NCBI RefSeq assembly: GCF_000282095.2
Contig: NZ_AKKC02000009.1
Coordinates: 124,001 to 188,000 of the forward strand
Direction of reading: 5' to 3'
DNA: 64,000 nucleotides
Origin: Rhizobium sp. CF080
Lineage (GTDB): Bacteria; Pseudomonadota; Alphaproteobacteria; Rhizobiales; Rhizobiaceae
Shown: positions 26,243 through 34,303 of the stretch, piece by piece
Position numbering within the stretch: position 1 is the stretch's first letter
Layout: the number at the start of each line of letters is the position of its first letter
Position numbers and translations under genes: made by a program
Notes under the pieces: generated by a model
The model's input: the letters and a program-made list of their open reading frames with translations, nothing else
Databases searched by the model: none
What the model was told of the DNA's origin: nothing

Positions 26243-27322
26243 TCAACCTTGTGACGGCGTTTTCAGGCCGTTCAATTCGGTCACATGGCCCATTTTCCGG
26301 CCCGGTCGGGATTCCGTCTTGCCATAGAGGTGGACGAGCACGTCTTTCTTCAAAAGCCAGGCCGGTACGTCCTGAATATCGTCGCCGATCAGGTTGGTCA
26401 TCACGCAGTCGGAATGGCGGTGCGGGTTGCCGAGGGCAAGCCCCGCGACGGCGCGGATGTGCTGTTCGAATTGCGAGACGATGCAGGCGGCTTCCGTCCA
26501 ATGGCCGGAATTGTGGACGCGCGGAGCGATTTCATTGGCGATCAGCGTGCCGTCCGCCATCACGAAGAACTCCATGCCGATGACGCCGATATAGTCGAGT
26601 GCGGCGAGCAGCTTCTCGGCCGATTCGCGGGCGGTCTTCGCCGTCGCTTCGGAGATCCTGGCGGGCAGGGTGGAGGTGTGGAGAATGCCGTTCCTGTGGA
26701 CGTTCTCGGCTGGGTCGTAACAGGCGACCGTGCCGTCCTTGGCGCGGGCGGCGATGATCGACACTTCGCGCTCGAAGGGCACGAAGCTTTCGAGAATCAG
26801 CGGCACGCCGCCGAGCGCGTCATAGGCGCCCGCGGGCGTGTCCTCGGCGGAGCGGAAGACGCGCTGGCCCTTGCCGTCATAGCCCATCCGGCGGGTCTTC
26901 AGGACGCCCTGGCTGCCGAAATCGGCGAGCGCCTTCTCAAGGTCGGACTGGCTGTCGACGGCATGGAACTTGGCGGTCTCGATGCCGCAGGAATTCAGGA
27001 AGCGCTTTTCGGTCAGCCGGTCCTGCGACATGTCGAGGGCCTTGGCCGGAGGATGGACCGGGACCGAGCGCTGCAGCGCCTCGGCGGCGCCGACCGGCAC
27101 GTTCTCGAATTCGTAGGTGACGACGTCGCAGCGGCCGGCGAGTTCGGCAAGCGCTGCCGGATCGTCATAGGCGGCGGTGATCTGGGCGTTGGCGACCTGG
27201 GCTGCCGGGCAGTCGGCCTGCGGTTCGAGCACGATCGTGCGGAAGTTCAGCCGGGCTGCGGCCATGGCCAGCATGCGGCCGAGCTGACCGCCGCCGATAA
27301 TGCCGATCGTGTGGACAGTCAT
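26243..27322 (-). CDS. purK: 5-(carboxyamino)imidazole ribonucleotide synthase
   Basis: PurK uses ATP and bicarbonate to convert AIR to N5-CAIR in purine synthesis. The 359-residue ATP-grasp protein begins MTVHTIGIIGGGQLGRMLAMAA. It has VVTYEFENVPV, LKTRRMGYDGKGQ, the ATP-grasp segment LILESFVPFEREVSIIAAR and the metal site IANEIAPRVHNSGHWT. The ATG overlaps the purE stop by four bases (ATGA). The longer open frame upstream is the end of purE in another phase. Confidence 0.96.
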   Translation of the reverse strand: MTVHTIGIIGGGQLGRMLAMAAARLNFRTIVLEPQADCPAAQVANAQITAAYDDPAALAELAGRCDVVTYEFENVPVGAAEALQRSVPVHPPAKALDMSQDRLTEKRFLNSCGIETAKFHAVDSQSDLEKALADFGSQGVLKTRRMGYDGKGQRVFRSAEDTPAGAYDALGGVPLILESFVPFEREVSIIAARAKDGTVACYDPAENVHRNGILHTSTLPARISEATAKTARESAEKLLAALDYIGVIGMEFFVMADGTLIANEIAPRVHNSGHWTEAACIVSQFEQHIRAVAGLALGNPHRHSDCVMTNLIGDDIQDVPAWLLKKDVLVHLYGKTESRPGRKMGHVTELNGLKTPSQG

Positions 27323-27816
27323 GGAGCCTCGTCGATTGGGTAGTCCGCAACGGCCGCACTCTGGCGAGCGCGCCATTCGTCGAGCCGGTCGGCGATCTCG
27401 TCGTCGTTGAGGGCGAGGACTGCGGCTGCCAGCAGGGCGGCGTTGATGGCGCCGGCCCGGCCGATCGCCAGCGTGCCGACCGGAATGCCGGCGGGCATCT
27501 GGACAATCGACAGGAGGCTGTCCTGGCCGGACAGCGCCTTCGACTGAACCGGCACGCCGAAAACCGGAAGCGGGGTCATGGCGGCGGTCATGCCGGGCAG
27601 GTGGGCCGCACCGCCGGCGCCGGCGATGATGACCTGGAAACCTTCGGCACGGGCGCCCTTGGCAAACTGCATCATCCGCTCCGGCGTGCGATGCGCCGAG
27701 ATGATACGGGCCTCATAGCCGATATCGAGCGCTTCCAGCGTATCGGCGGCGTTCTTCATGGTCTCCCAGTCCGACTGGCTGCCCATGATGATGGCGACAG
27801 CAGGTCTTTCAGACAT
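27319..27816 (-). CDS. purE: N5-carboxyaminoimidazole ribonucleotide mutase
   Basis: PurE class I moves the carboxyl group of N5-CAIR to give CAIR. The 165-residue protein has IIMGSQSDWETM, EARIISAHRTPERM with the active His, IIAGAGGAAHLPGM and PVFGVPVQS. Its stop overlaps the purK start. A DUF465 gene lies 12 bases upstream and probably shares the transcript. Confidence 0.96.
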   Translation of the reverse strand: MSERPAVAIIMGSQSDWETMKNAADTLEALDIGYEARIISAHRTPERMMQFAKGARAEGFQVIIAGAGGAAHLPGMTAAMTPLPVFGVPVQSKALSGQDSLLSIVQMPAGIPVGTLAIGRAGAINAALLAAAVLALNDDEIADRLDEWRARQSAAVADYPIDEAP

Positions 27817-27828
27817 GGCGGCCCCTCT

Positions 27829-28032
27829 TCAAGCGATGATATCCGGAACGATCTGATCTTCGAACTGCGTGATCTTGTCTTTGAGCGACAGTTTCTTCTT
27901 CTTCATGCGCTGCACGCGCAGGGCGTCGCAGCCGACCTGGATCATGGCGTTGATGGCAGCGTCGTAATCCTCGTGTTCCTGCCGAAGTTTCGCGAGCACC
28001 AGCCGGATATCCGCCTGTTCCTGATCTGCCAT
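27829..28032 (-). CDS. YdcH-type DUF465 protein
   Basis: A 67-residue helical-hairpin protein with the DUF465 pattern LRQEHEDYDAAINAMIQVGCDALRVQRMKKKKLSLKDKI. These small proteins form two-helix coiled coils of unknown function. The ATG has an acceptable upstream site. The gene is followed after 12 bases by purE, so it seems to lead the purEK transcript, as in related rhizobia. Confidence 0.88.
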   Translation of the reverse strand: MADQEQADIRLVLAKLRQEHEDYDAAINAMIQVGCDALRVQRMKKKKLSLKDKITQFEDQIVPDIIA

Positions 28033-28262
28033 ATTCCAGTCCCCATTCTCACGCCCGCATTTTCAGCGGTGGTCGGCCATGTCCGCAAGCCTCTACCACC
28101 AAACCGCGTTAACGGGAAGTTAGACAAGGTCACGAATTTGCCTCCTTGAAACCACGATTTCACCTTCGACAAACCCGGCCGATCGTGTCACACTTCCTTC
28201 GTAAACCTGAAGCCTCGGCATTAGGGAATGCCGTGGTAGGTACCAAGGAAGGAACATGCCAC

Positions 28263-28439
28263 ATGACCGTCCAGGCTCATATCGCATCGCTTGAAAAGAA
28301 GCATGGTGCTTTGGAGGAGGAGCTCCAGGCAATTCTCGCGTCACCCTCCGCCGACGACCGTGAAATAGCCGAACTCAAGCGGCGCAAGCTGCGCATCAAG
28401 GACCAAATGCAGCGCCTTAAGGCAACCACGCGTCATTAG
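28263..28439 (+). CDS. YdcH-type DUF465 protein
   Basis: A 58-residue protein starting MTVQAHIASLEKKHGALEEEL and holding ELKRRKLRIKDQMQRLK, again the DUF465 two-helix pattern. The ATG at 28263 follows AAGGAAGGA by eight bases. It diverges from the other DUF465 gene across about 230 bases, so two members of this family lie back to back. No function is assigned. Confidence 0.87.
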   Translation: MTVQAHIASLEKKHGALEEELQAILASPSADDREIAELKRRKLRIKDQMQRLKATTRH

Positions 28440-28585
28440 TTCCTCAGTAGGAGAACCCGCCGCGCGCCCGGTGTTTAATCAGTCAGAGGCGTATTTCAAA
28501 GCGGCAAAATAAAAATCCAAAAATATCAATGACAAAGTTCTGGTCGTGGCAAAGATCGCAAATCTTAGGGTTTGCAGTCTGGACC

Positions 28586-28846
28586 TCACGACCAGAACTG
28601 ATCAAGCCACAGGTTAAGGCTGTCGAAGCCTTTGCTGTTGACGGAATAGATACGCCGCGTGCCTTCCGCCGTTACATTCACCAGATTGCTGTCCAGAAGA
28701 GCCTTCAGATGCTGCGATACCGCGGGCCGGCTGATCGGCAGGCCTTGCGCCAATTCGTTCACGGTTTTCGGGGCGCGCCGTAATTCCTCCAGCAGATACC
28801 GCCGGTTAGGATCAGCTATGGCTGCGAAGGGATCAACGGTTGTCAT
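28586..28846 (-). CDS. ArsR-family transcriptional regulator
   Basis: An 86-residue winged helix protein. DPFAAIADPNRRYLLEELRRAPKTVNELAQGLPISRPAVSQHLKALLDSNLV is the ArsR helix-turn-helix, and the wing is VNVTAEGTRRIYSVN. There is no cysteine, so the metal or thiol sensing of classical ArsR or BigR proteins is unlikely. The close match to the HTH_20 group suggests a local repressor. It lies 114 bases downstream of the TauE/SafE gene on the same strand; a shared role is possible but not shown. Confidence 0.88.
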   Translation of the reverse strand: MTTVDPFAAIADPNRRYLLEELRRAPKTVNELAQGLPISRPAVSQHLKALLDSNLVNVTAEGTRRIYSVNSKGFDSLNLWLDQFWS

Positions 28847-28960
28847 GCGTTGAACTTACGGTAAACGTTGGGTAACGGCAAGATTTATTGTGCGTCGCAA
28901 CAATAGCCATTGCCTTATTTTGTGTTGCTTTTTTAGCTACGCCGCGCTCGCCTTGCCGGA

Positions 28961-29731
28961 TCAGAACGGCAGGCCGTCCCACAGCAGCTTCAATCCCGCG
29001 CAGAATGCCAGACCGTAAGTCATCGGATAGAAGGTTTCCGCCTTCAGATGCTTGACGATGGCCGCGCCGATCATGGTGGCGATCAGGGCCACCGGCAGCA
29101 GGGTTGCGGATATGGTCAGGTTCTCCGCGTCGAGCGCGCCGAGGAAGAAGTAAGGGATGACCTTGACCGCGTTGACGATCGCGAAGAAGCGGATACTTGC
29201 CCCGGTATAGGATTTCGGATCGAGCCGCATCGGCAGGACGTAGATCTGGAAGGGCGGTCCGCCGGCATGGGCGACGAAGCTCGCGTAACCGGACAAGGCG
29301 CCCCAGAAGGTGGCGGCGGCCGGACGGTGCGGCAGGGGAGCCCTCGGCCGGTTGGAGCGGGGACCGTAGACCTGCCAGAAATAGCGCACGGTAAACAGGA
29401 TCGTCGCGGCCGCGATGACGAGGCGCAATGCGTTGTCGGATACATAGGCCGAGGTCGCCCAGCCGAGCGCAATGCCGATGATGCCGCCGGGCAGGATCAT
29501 CAGGAGCGTCTTGCGGTCGTTGAAATTCCGCCAGGACCACAGCGCGACGATATCCATGACGATCAGGATCGGCAGGAAGATCGCCGCCGCCTTGACCGGG
29601 TCGACGGCGAGCGACATCAGAGGCACGCCGAGCAGCCCGATGGCGCCGCCGATGCCTCCTTTCGAGAGGCCGACAACCAGAACCGCGGGGATGGCGAAGG
29701 TGAAGAAGGCGAGGCTGAGCGTATCGGGCAT
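28961..29731 (-). CDS. TauE/SafE-family membrane transporter
   Basis: A 256-residue protein with about eight membrane segments and the TauE/SafE pattern: VLVVGLSKGGIGGAIGLLGVPLM near the N-terminus, then FWGALSGYASFVAHAGGPPFQIYVLP in the second half. These carriers are thought to export sulphite or other anionic sulphur compounds. The family call is firm; the substrate is not. Confidence 0.9.
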   Translation of the reverse strand: MPDTLSLAFFTFAIPAVLVVGLSKGGIGGAIGLLGVPLMSLAVDPVKAAAIFLPILIVMDIVALWSWRNFNDRKTLLMILPGGIIGIALGWATSAYVSDNALRLVIAAATILFTVRYFWQVYGPRSNRPRAPLPHRPAAATFWGALSGYASFVAHAGGPPFQIYVLPMRLDPKSYTGASIRFFAIVNAVKVIPYFFLGALDAENLTISATLLPVALIATMIGAAIVKHLKAETFYPMTYGLAFCAGLKLLWDGLPF

Positions 29732-29859
29732 GAAGACTCGGGACGGGGAGGGGAGTGAGGCGAGGGAATGGTTGATCCGGCAGTCCGTCCGGTCTATCGA
29801 ATTTGCAGACAGAAAACGAGTGCGGATTTGACAAGCCGATCCGCCAAACGGGAAGAAAC

Positions 29860-30513
29860 ATGACCGGACAGGAAGACCGCTGCCGCCTCGTGCTGATCGT
29901 GCCGCATTATGACGACACCGACCAGCAGGCCAAGGATCTCGAAGCGGCGCTCGCCGGCGGCGACGTCGCCTCGGTGATCCTGCCGCAATACGGCCTTGAC
30001 GACCAGGCGTTCCAGAAACGCGCGGAAGTGCTGGTCGAGCTGATCCAGGCGGCGGGTGCCGCGGCGCTGATCTCCGGCGACAGCCGGGTGGCCGGCCGTA
30101 TCAAGGCAGATGGTCTGCATCTCGGCGGGAACCTGACGGAGCTGGAGGAGACGATCGAGAAATTCGTGCCGAAGATGATCGTCGGTTCCGGCGGCGCGGC
30201 CGACCGGCATCAGGCGCTGGCGATCGGCGAATTCCGTCCCGACTACATCTTCTTCGGCAAGCTCGATGGCGACATCAAGCCCGAAGCGCATCCGAAGAAC
30301 CTCGCACTTGCCGAATGGTGGGCCTCGATGATCGAGATCCCCTGCATCGTCATGGGCGGCACTGATCCGTCATCCGCGCTTGCCGTTGCGGAGACGGGTG
30401 CGGAATTCGTGGCACTGAAGGGAGCGGTCTTTTCCGGCCCGCAGGGACCAGCTGCGGCAGTCGCCGAAGTCAACGCGATTCTGGACGAAAAAGCGCCACG
30501 GTTTGAGGCTTGA
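29860..30513 (+). CDS. thiamine phosphate synthase-like protein
   Basis: A 217-residue TIM-barrel protein of the ThiE/TenI family. IKADGLHLGG matches the pyrophosphate-loop region, and CIVMGGTDPSSALAVAETGAEFVALKGAVF matches the phosphate-binding C-terminal part. The usual GAD start segment for the pyrimidine site is not obvious (IVPHYDDTDQQAKDLEAAL instead), so it could be a paralogue rather than the main enzyme. The ATG at 29860 has a GGGAAGAA site. The stop overlaps the next start (TGATG), coupling it to the Sel1 gene. Confidence 0.82.
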   Translation: MTGQEDRCRLVLIVPHYDDTDQQAKDLEAALAGGDVASVILPQYGLDDQAFQKRAEVLVELIQAAGAAALISGDSRVAGRIKADGLHLGGNLTELEETIEKFVPKMIVGSGGAADRHQALAIGEFRPDYIFFGKLDGDIKPEAHPKNLALAEWWASMIEIPCIVMGGTDPSSALAVAETGAEFVALKGAVFSGPQGPAAAVAEVNAILDEKAPRFEA

Positions 30514-31658
30514 TGGAGCCCATGCCGTCGAACCGCCTTTCCCGCGTGATTCTGAAAGGGCTGCTGGCGACACTCGTCGCTTTGGCAGCGCTGCCTTCCC
30601 TTGCCTTGGCGCAGGCGAATTCCAGGGCGTTCACGCGGCCGGTGGAGCCCGATTTCCAGCCGATGAAAAAGGGCCGGGTCGAGATCCAGCCCGTACCCGG
30701 CTCGGCGCAGGGGAGCAAGGAGCCCGAGGGCCAGCCGGACGGCATCGTTCCTTCGGGCGGCGTCGAACTTTACCAGCGCATGGGCGCGACCCTGCCGCCC
30801 GCGCCGGCTGAAAAGGCCTATGCCGGCAAAGTCGACGATGCCTACGGCGCCTATCAGCGCGGAATGTACGTGACCGCGCTCGACAAGGCGCTGACGCGCG
30901 CCGGAGCCGGAGATGCAGCGGCGCAGACGCTGGTCGCCGAAATGATGACCAAGGGGCTCGGTATCAAGCGCGACGCAAAGACCGCGGCATTCTGGTATCA
31001 GAAGGCGGCGGAAGGCGGCGATCCGGCCGCCATGTTCCAGTATGCGCTGCTGCTGATGACCGGGCGCGACGTGCCCCGCGACAAGCGACAAGCCGACGAT
31101 TTCATGCGCAAGGCGGCGGAGGCCGGCAATGGGTCGGCGCAGTTCAACTGGGCGCAGATCCTGGTCTCCGAAAATCCCGGCGACAAGGGCCTGCATCTGG
31201 CGCTGCCCTTCTACGAAAAATCCGCGAAGCAGGGCGTGGCCGACAGCCAATATGCGGTGGCGCAGCTTTATGTGACGCTGAAAGATACGCCCCCGGAGAA
31301 GAAGGCGCAGGCTCGCGAATGGCTGGAACGTGCCGCCGATGCGGGTTTCGATACCGCGCAGCTCGACATGGGCCTCTGGATGGTCAACGGTGTGGCTGGA
31401 GACCGCAATTACGAAAAGGGTTTCGAGTGGCTGCGGATCGCCGCCCATCGCGGCAATGTCGTGGCTCAGAACAAGCTCGCCCATCTCTATATCAACGCGC
31501 TCGGCACTCGGCCCGATCCGGTGGAGGCCGCAAAATGGTACGTGCTGTCGCGCCGCGCCGGCCTTCAGGACCCGGAACTCGAAGATTTCTATCTCGGGAT
31601 CAACGAAGACCAGCAGCGCCAGGCGATTGAAGCGGCAAACAAGTTCCGGCGTGGGTGA
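30513..31658 (+). CDS. exported Sel1-repeat protein
   Basis: A 381-residue protein with a signal peptide (LKGLLATLVALAALPSLALAQ). From about residue 130 it has at least five Sel1-like repeats such as AAFWYQKAAEGGDPAAMFQYALLLMTG, FMRKAAEAGNGSAQFNWAQIL and WLRIAAHRGNVVAQNKLAHLYINAL. Such solenoids scaffold protein complexes, here in the periplasm. The ATG at 30513 overlaps the thiamine synthase-like stop; ATG 30522 is the alternative. The association with the ThiE-like gene is conserved-looking but unexplained. Confidence 0.88.
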   Translation: MEPMPSNRLSRVILKGLLATLVALAALPSLALAQANSRAFTRPVEPDFQPMKKGRVEIQPVPGSAQGSKEPEGQPDGIVPSGGVELYQRMGATLPPAPAEKAYAGKVDDAYGAYQRGMYVTALDKALTRAGAGDAAAQTLVAEMMTKGLGIKRDAKTAAFWYQKAAEGGDPAAMFQYALLLMTGRDVPRDKRQADDFMRKAAEAGNGSAQFNWAQILVSENPGDKGLHLALPFYEKSAKQGVADSQYAVAQLYVTLKDTPPEKKAQAREWLERAADAGFDTAQLDMGLWMVNGVAGDRNYEKGFEWLRIAAHRGNVVAQNKLAHLYINALGTRPDPVEAAKWYVLSRRAGLQDPELEDFYLGINEDQQRQAIEAANKFRRG

Positions 31659-31660
31659 GG

Positions 31661-31712
31661 CCCGGTCCGGCGAAGCCGGAGCAATCGATCCAGTGAATCG
31701 ATTGCAGGGCCG
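31661..31712. repeat. compound palindromic intergenic repeat
   Basis: Two hairpins stand side by side after the Sel1 stop: TCCGGC-GAA-GCCGGA, and a perfect 9-base stem GCAATCGAT (31681-31689) with ATCGATTGC (31697-31705), loop CCAGTGA. There is no U tract. The ATCGATT palindrome resembles repeated extragenic elements common in rhizobia, judged from memory. It lies between convergent genes. Confidence 0.5.
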
Positions 31713-31789
31713 AACGCGCTGAGCCAAAGCGAAGCGCCGGGATACGGTGCGGCAAATGACCTTTACTCTTCATCGACAGGCAGGCTCGA

Positions 31790-32125
31790 TCAGTTTCCCG
31801 ACAATGCGTGACCGACGATCAACGCATGGCCTCCCGCCAGCACGACAATCACGAAGAGCCAGAGAGCCGTATAGAGGACTGGCTTAGCTGCAGCCTTGCG
31901 GTCGAAGCGTGGGGCGAGCGCAAATATCACGGTCGAGAGGAGCGCTGCGGCAGGGATAATCGACAGGGCGAAAGGCGCCGGCGCATAGCGGTCGGGCGTG
32001 CCGTCGAGGCCGAAATGCACTGCGAGTTCGGTGCCCGGCATTATCATGAACCACGTGGCGAGGGAGGCCGCGATCATGGTGGCGAGCAGCGCGAGGCTCA
32101 ATGTCAGCGGCGGCGTGGCCTTCAT
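31790..32125 (-). CDS. small membrane protein with DUF1648-like domain
   Basis: A 111-residue protein with three hydrophobic segments (LTLSLALLATMIAASLATWFM, FALSIIPAAALLSTVIFAL, ALWLFVIVVLAGGHALIVG). The stretch TELAVHFGLDGTPDRYAP between the first two matches the DUF1648 pattern of SdpI-like proteins. The function is unknown. It is convergent with the Sel1 gene and diverges from suhB. Confidence 0.8.
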   Translation of the reverse strand: MKATPPLTLSLALLATMIAASLATWFMIMPGTELAVHFGLDGTPDRYAPAPFALSIIPAAALLSTVIFALAPRFDRKAAAKPVLYTALWLFVIVVLAGGHALIVGHALSGN

Positions 32126-32311
32126 TCTGCATTCCTCCGGAACCGTCGAGCACCAATTTTACAGACGCGGCCGGCGGCGGCAATGCCCGGATTCCGGTGG
32201 ACGGCTTGAATTTCACGCTGTTTTATGGTCTTGAAGCCGCCAATCAAAAAATCGCTCATAAAACGCCGTCCCGTCCAGACGACAGTCGGGACAACCCCAA
32301 GGATTTCCCGC

Positions 32312-33112
32312 ATGGCCCGCTCCGCCCTTCTCAACGTCATGGTCCAGGCTGCCCTCAAGGCAGGCAAGTCGCTTTCGCGAGATTTCGGCGAGGTGCAGAA
32401 CCTGCAGGTTTCGGTGAAGGGCCCCAGCGATTTCGTATCCCAGGCGGATCTGAAGGCGGAAAAGATCGTCCGTGACGAGCTCCTGAAGGCGCGTCCGACC
32501 TATGGTTTCCTCGGCGAGGAAAGCGAAGAGCTGAAGGGCACCGACGGCGCGCATCGCTGGATCGTCGATCCGCTCGACGGCACCACCAACTTCCTGCACG
32601 GCATTCCGCAGTTCGCCGTATCGATCGCACTTGAGCGCAATGGCGAAGTGGTTGCCGGCGTCGTCTTCAACCCGGCGACGGACGAGCTGTTTACCGCCGA
32701 AAAGGGTGGCGGCGCTTTCATGAACGACCGCCGCATCCGGGTCGCTGCGCGCCGGGTGCTCTCGGACTGCGTGATCGGTTGCGGCATGCCGCATCTCGGC
32801 CGCGGCAATCACGGCAAGTTCCTGGTCGAACTGCGCCACGTGATGGGTGAAGTCGCCGGCATGCGCCGGTTCGGTGCCGCCGCTCTCGACCTTGCCTATG
32901 TGGCTGCCGGCCGTCTCGACGGTTTCTGGGAAACCGACCTTCTGCCCTGGGACATGGCCGCCGGCCTGATCCTGATCCGCGAGGCGGGCGGCTTCGTCAG
33001 CGACATGAAGGGCACGACGGACATCTTCGGCAGCGGCAATGTCGTCGCCGGCAACGAACTTATCCAGAAGGCACTGGTCGAAGTCGTCAACCGGCCCATT
33101 CCGACCCGCTGA
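32312..33112 (+). CDS. suhB: inositol monophosphatase family protein
   Basis: A 266-residue phosphatase. The metal-binding motifs are LGEESEELKGTDGAHRWIVDPLDGTTNFLHG (family motif A with the DPxDGT core) and WETDLLPWDMAAGLILIREAGG (motif B). SuhB proteins hydrolyse inositol and other sugar phosphates and also bind the transcription machinery in E. coli. The ATG at 32312 has AAGGA eight bases upstream; the open frame before it has a different composition. It is monocistronic. Confidence 0.94.
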   Translation: MARSALLNVMVQAALKAGKSLSRDFGEVQNLQVSVKGPSDFVSQADLKAEKIVRDELLKARPTYGFLGEESEELKGTDGAHRWIVDPLDGTTNFLHGIPQFAVSIALERNGEVVAGVVFNPATDELFTAEKGGGAFMNDRRIRVAARRVLSDCVIGCGMPHLGRGNHGKFLVELRHVMGEVAGMRRFGAAALDLAYVAAGRLDGFWETDLLPWDMAAGLILIREAGGFVSDMKGTTDIFGSGNVVAGNELIQKALVEVVNRPIPTR

Positions 33113-33209
33113 GGCATTTTTGCGCCACCTCCCGGCTTAGATCTTCCGTACTCGATAGCTGACTGTTTTCCGAAGCTTCCGCACTTCAATTCGTCGCAAT
33201 TTTCAACTA

Positions 33210-33237
33210 GCCTCCGGCGCGCAAGACTACCGGAGGC
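33210..33237 (+). promoter_or_regulatory. hairpin that contains the ribosome site of the MotA-like gene
   Basis: GCCTCCGG (33210-33217) is a perfect complement of CCGGAGGC (33230-33237). The right arm holds GGAGG, ten to twelve bases before the ATG at 33248. The fold could mask the ribosome site. This is seen in the sequence; regulation is inferred. Confidence 0.4.
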
Positions 33238-33247
33238 GAAGCATATT

Positions 33248-34300
33248 ATGGCGAATGCGACAGTGGACGATTTGGACGCGTCTGAAACGAATCGCGGCGG
33301 CTATGCCTACAAACTTTCCAATCCTGCCTCGTTTTTGTGGACGATGTTGATCTTCCTGATCATCGTCGGTTTCGTCGCTTCCATCCTCTACCGCCAGGCC
33401 GCCCACGCCTTCCAGACCAATCCAGGCCTGAACGGCCTCATTCTCGGCGTTCTCCTGATCGGCGTGATCCTGGTTTTCAACCAGGTGATCGCCCTGATGC
33501 CGGAAGTGCGCTGGTTCAATTCCTTCCGCGCCGCCGGCAGCGCCGACAAGGTCGGCCGTGAGCCGCGCCTTCTGGCGCCGATGCGCACGCTGATCGGCAG
33601 CCGCCGCAGGATGGCGCTTTCGACCAATGCCTTCCGCTCGATCCTCGATACGATCGGCACGCGCCTCGACGAATCACGCGACACGTCACGCTATCTCATC
33701 GGCCTGCTCGTCTTCCTCGGCCTGCTCGGTACGTTCTGGGGCCTGATCGAGACGATTGGCTCTATCAGCAACGTCATCGGCGCGCTCGACCCGAATTCCG
33801 GCAGCTCCAACGATGTGCTCGCCGCCATCAAGAGCGGTCTTGCCCAGCCGCTCGCCGGCATGGGTACGGCGTTCTCGTCCTCGCTGCTCGGCCTTTCCGG
33901 TTCGCTGATCCTGGGCTTCCTCGACCTGCAGGCGGGCCGCGCTCAGAACCGTTTCTATACGGAACTTGAAAACTGGTTGTCTTCGGTGACCGACCTCGGA
34001 TCGGACCTGCCGCCGGCCGTCGCCGAAACGATTGCGAGCGGTTCCTCCGAAGATTTGAGGGCGCTGACCGAGCAGTTGCGCGCGCTTGCCTCCGCCCAGA
34101 CCAAGGGGCCGGTCGATGCCCATCAGAACGAGCGCTCGCTGTCGGCCATGGCCAATCTCGCCGAAGGCATCCAGGGTCTGGTCAAGAACATGCGCAACGA
34201 ACAGCAGATGCTGCGTGACTGGATCGAGGCGCAGCAGGAAGAATCAAAGGCGCTCCGGCGCACGCTCGACCGTCTTTCCGATAAGATCGGGGGGAAGTAA
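33248..34300 (+). CDS. MotA/TolQ/ExbB-type proton-channel protein, non-flagellar
   Basis: A 350-residue membrane protein. Hydrophobic segments lie at about residues 28-48, 64-85, 148-170 and 205-226. The segment FLGLLGTFWGLIETIGSI and the later IKSGLAQPLAGMGTAFSSSLLGLSGSLILGFLDL match the proton-channel domain of MotA/TolQ/ExbB. The C-terminal 80 residues are a charged coiled coil. It sits three bases before a MotB-like gene, so they form a stator-like pair. No flagellar genes are near; the pair is conserved in rhizobia and likely couples the proton gradient to an envelope process. Confidence 0.85.
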   Translation: MANATVDDLDASETNRGGYAYKLSNPASFLWTMLIFLIIVGFVASILYRQAAHAFQTNPGLNGLILGVLLIGVILVFNQVIALMPEVRWFNSFRAAGSADKVGREPRLLAPMRTLIGSRRRMALSTNAFRSILDTIGTRLDESRDTSRYLIGLLVFLGLLGTFWGLIETIGSISNVIGALDPNSGSSNDVLAAIKSGLAQPLAGMGTAFSSSLLGLSGSLILGFLDLQAGRAQNRFYTELENWLSSVTDLGSDLPPAVAETIASGSSEDLRALTEQLRALASAQTKGPVDAHQNERSLSAMANLAEGIQGLVKNMRNEQQMLRDWIEAQQEESKALRRTLDRLSDKIGGK

Positions 34301-34303
34301 GCG

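Noticed and set aside
28109..28123. CtrA box between the two DUF465 genes
   Set aside because: The second half is TTAG rather than TTAA and there is no supporting context, so it was kept only as a remark.
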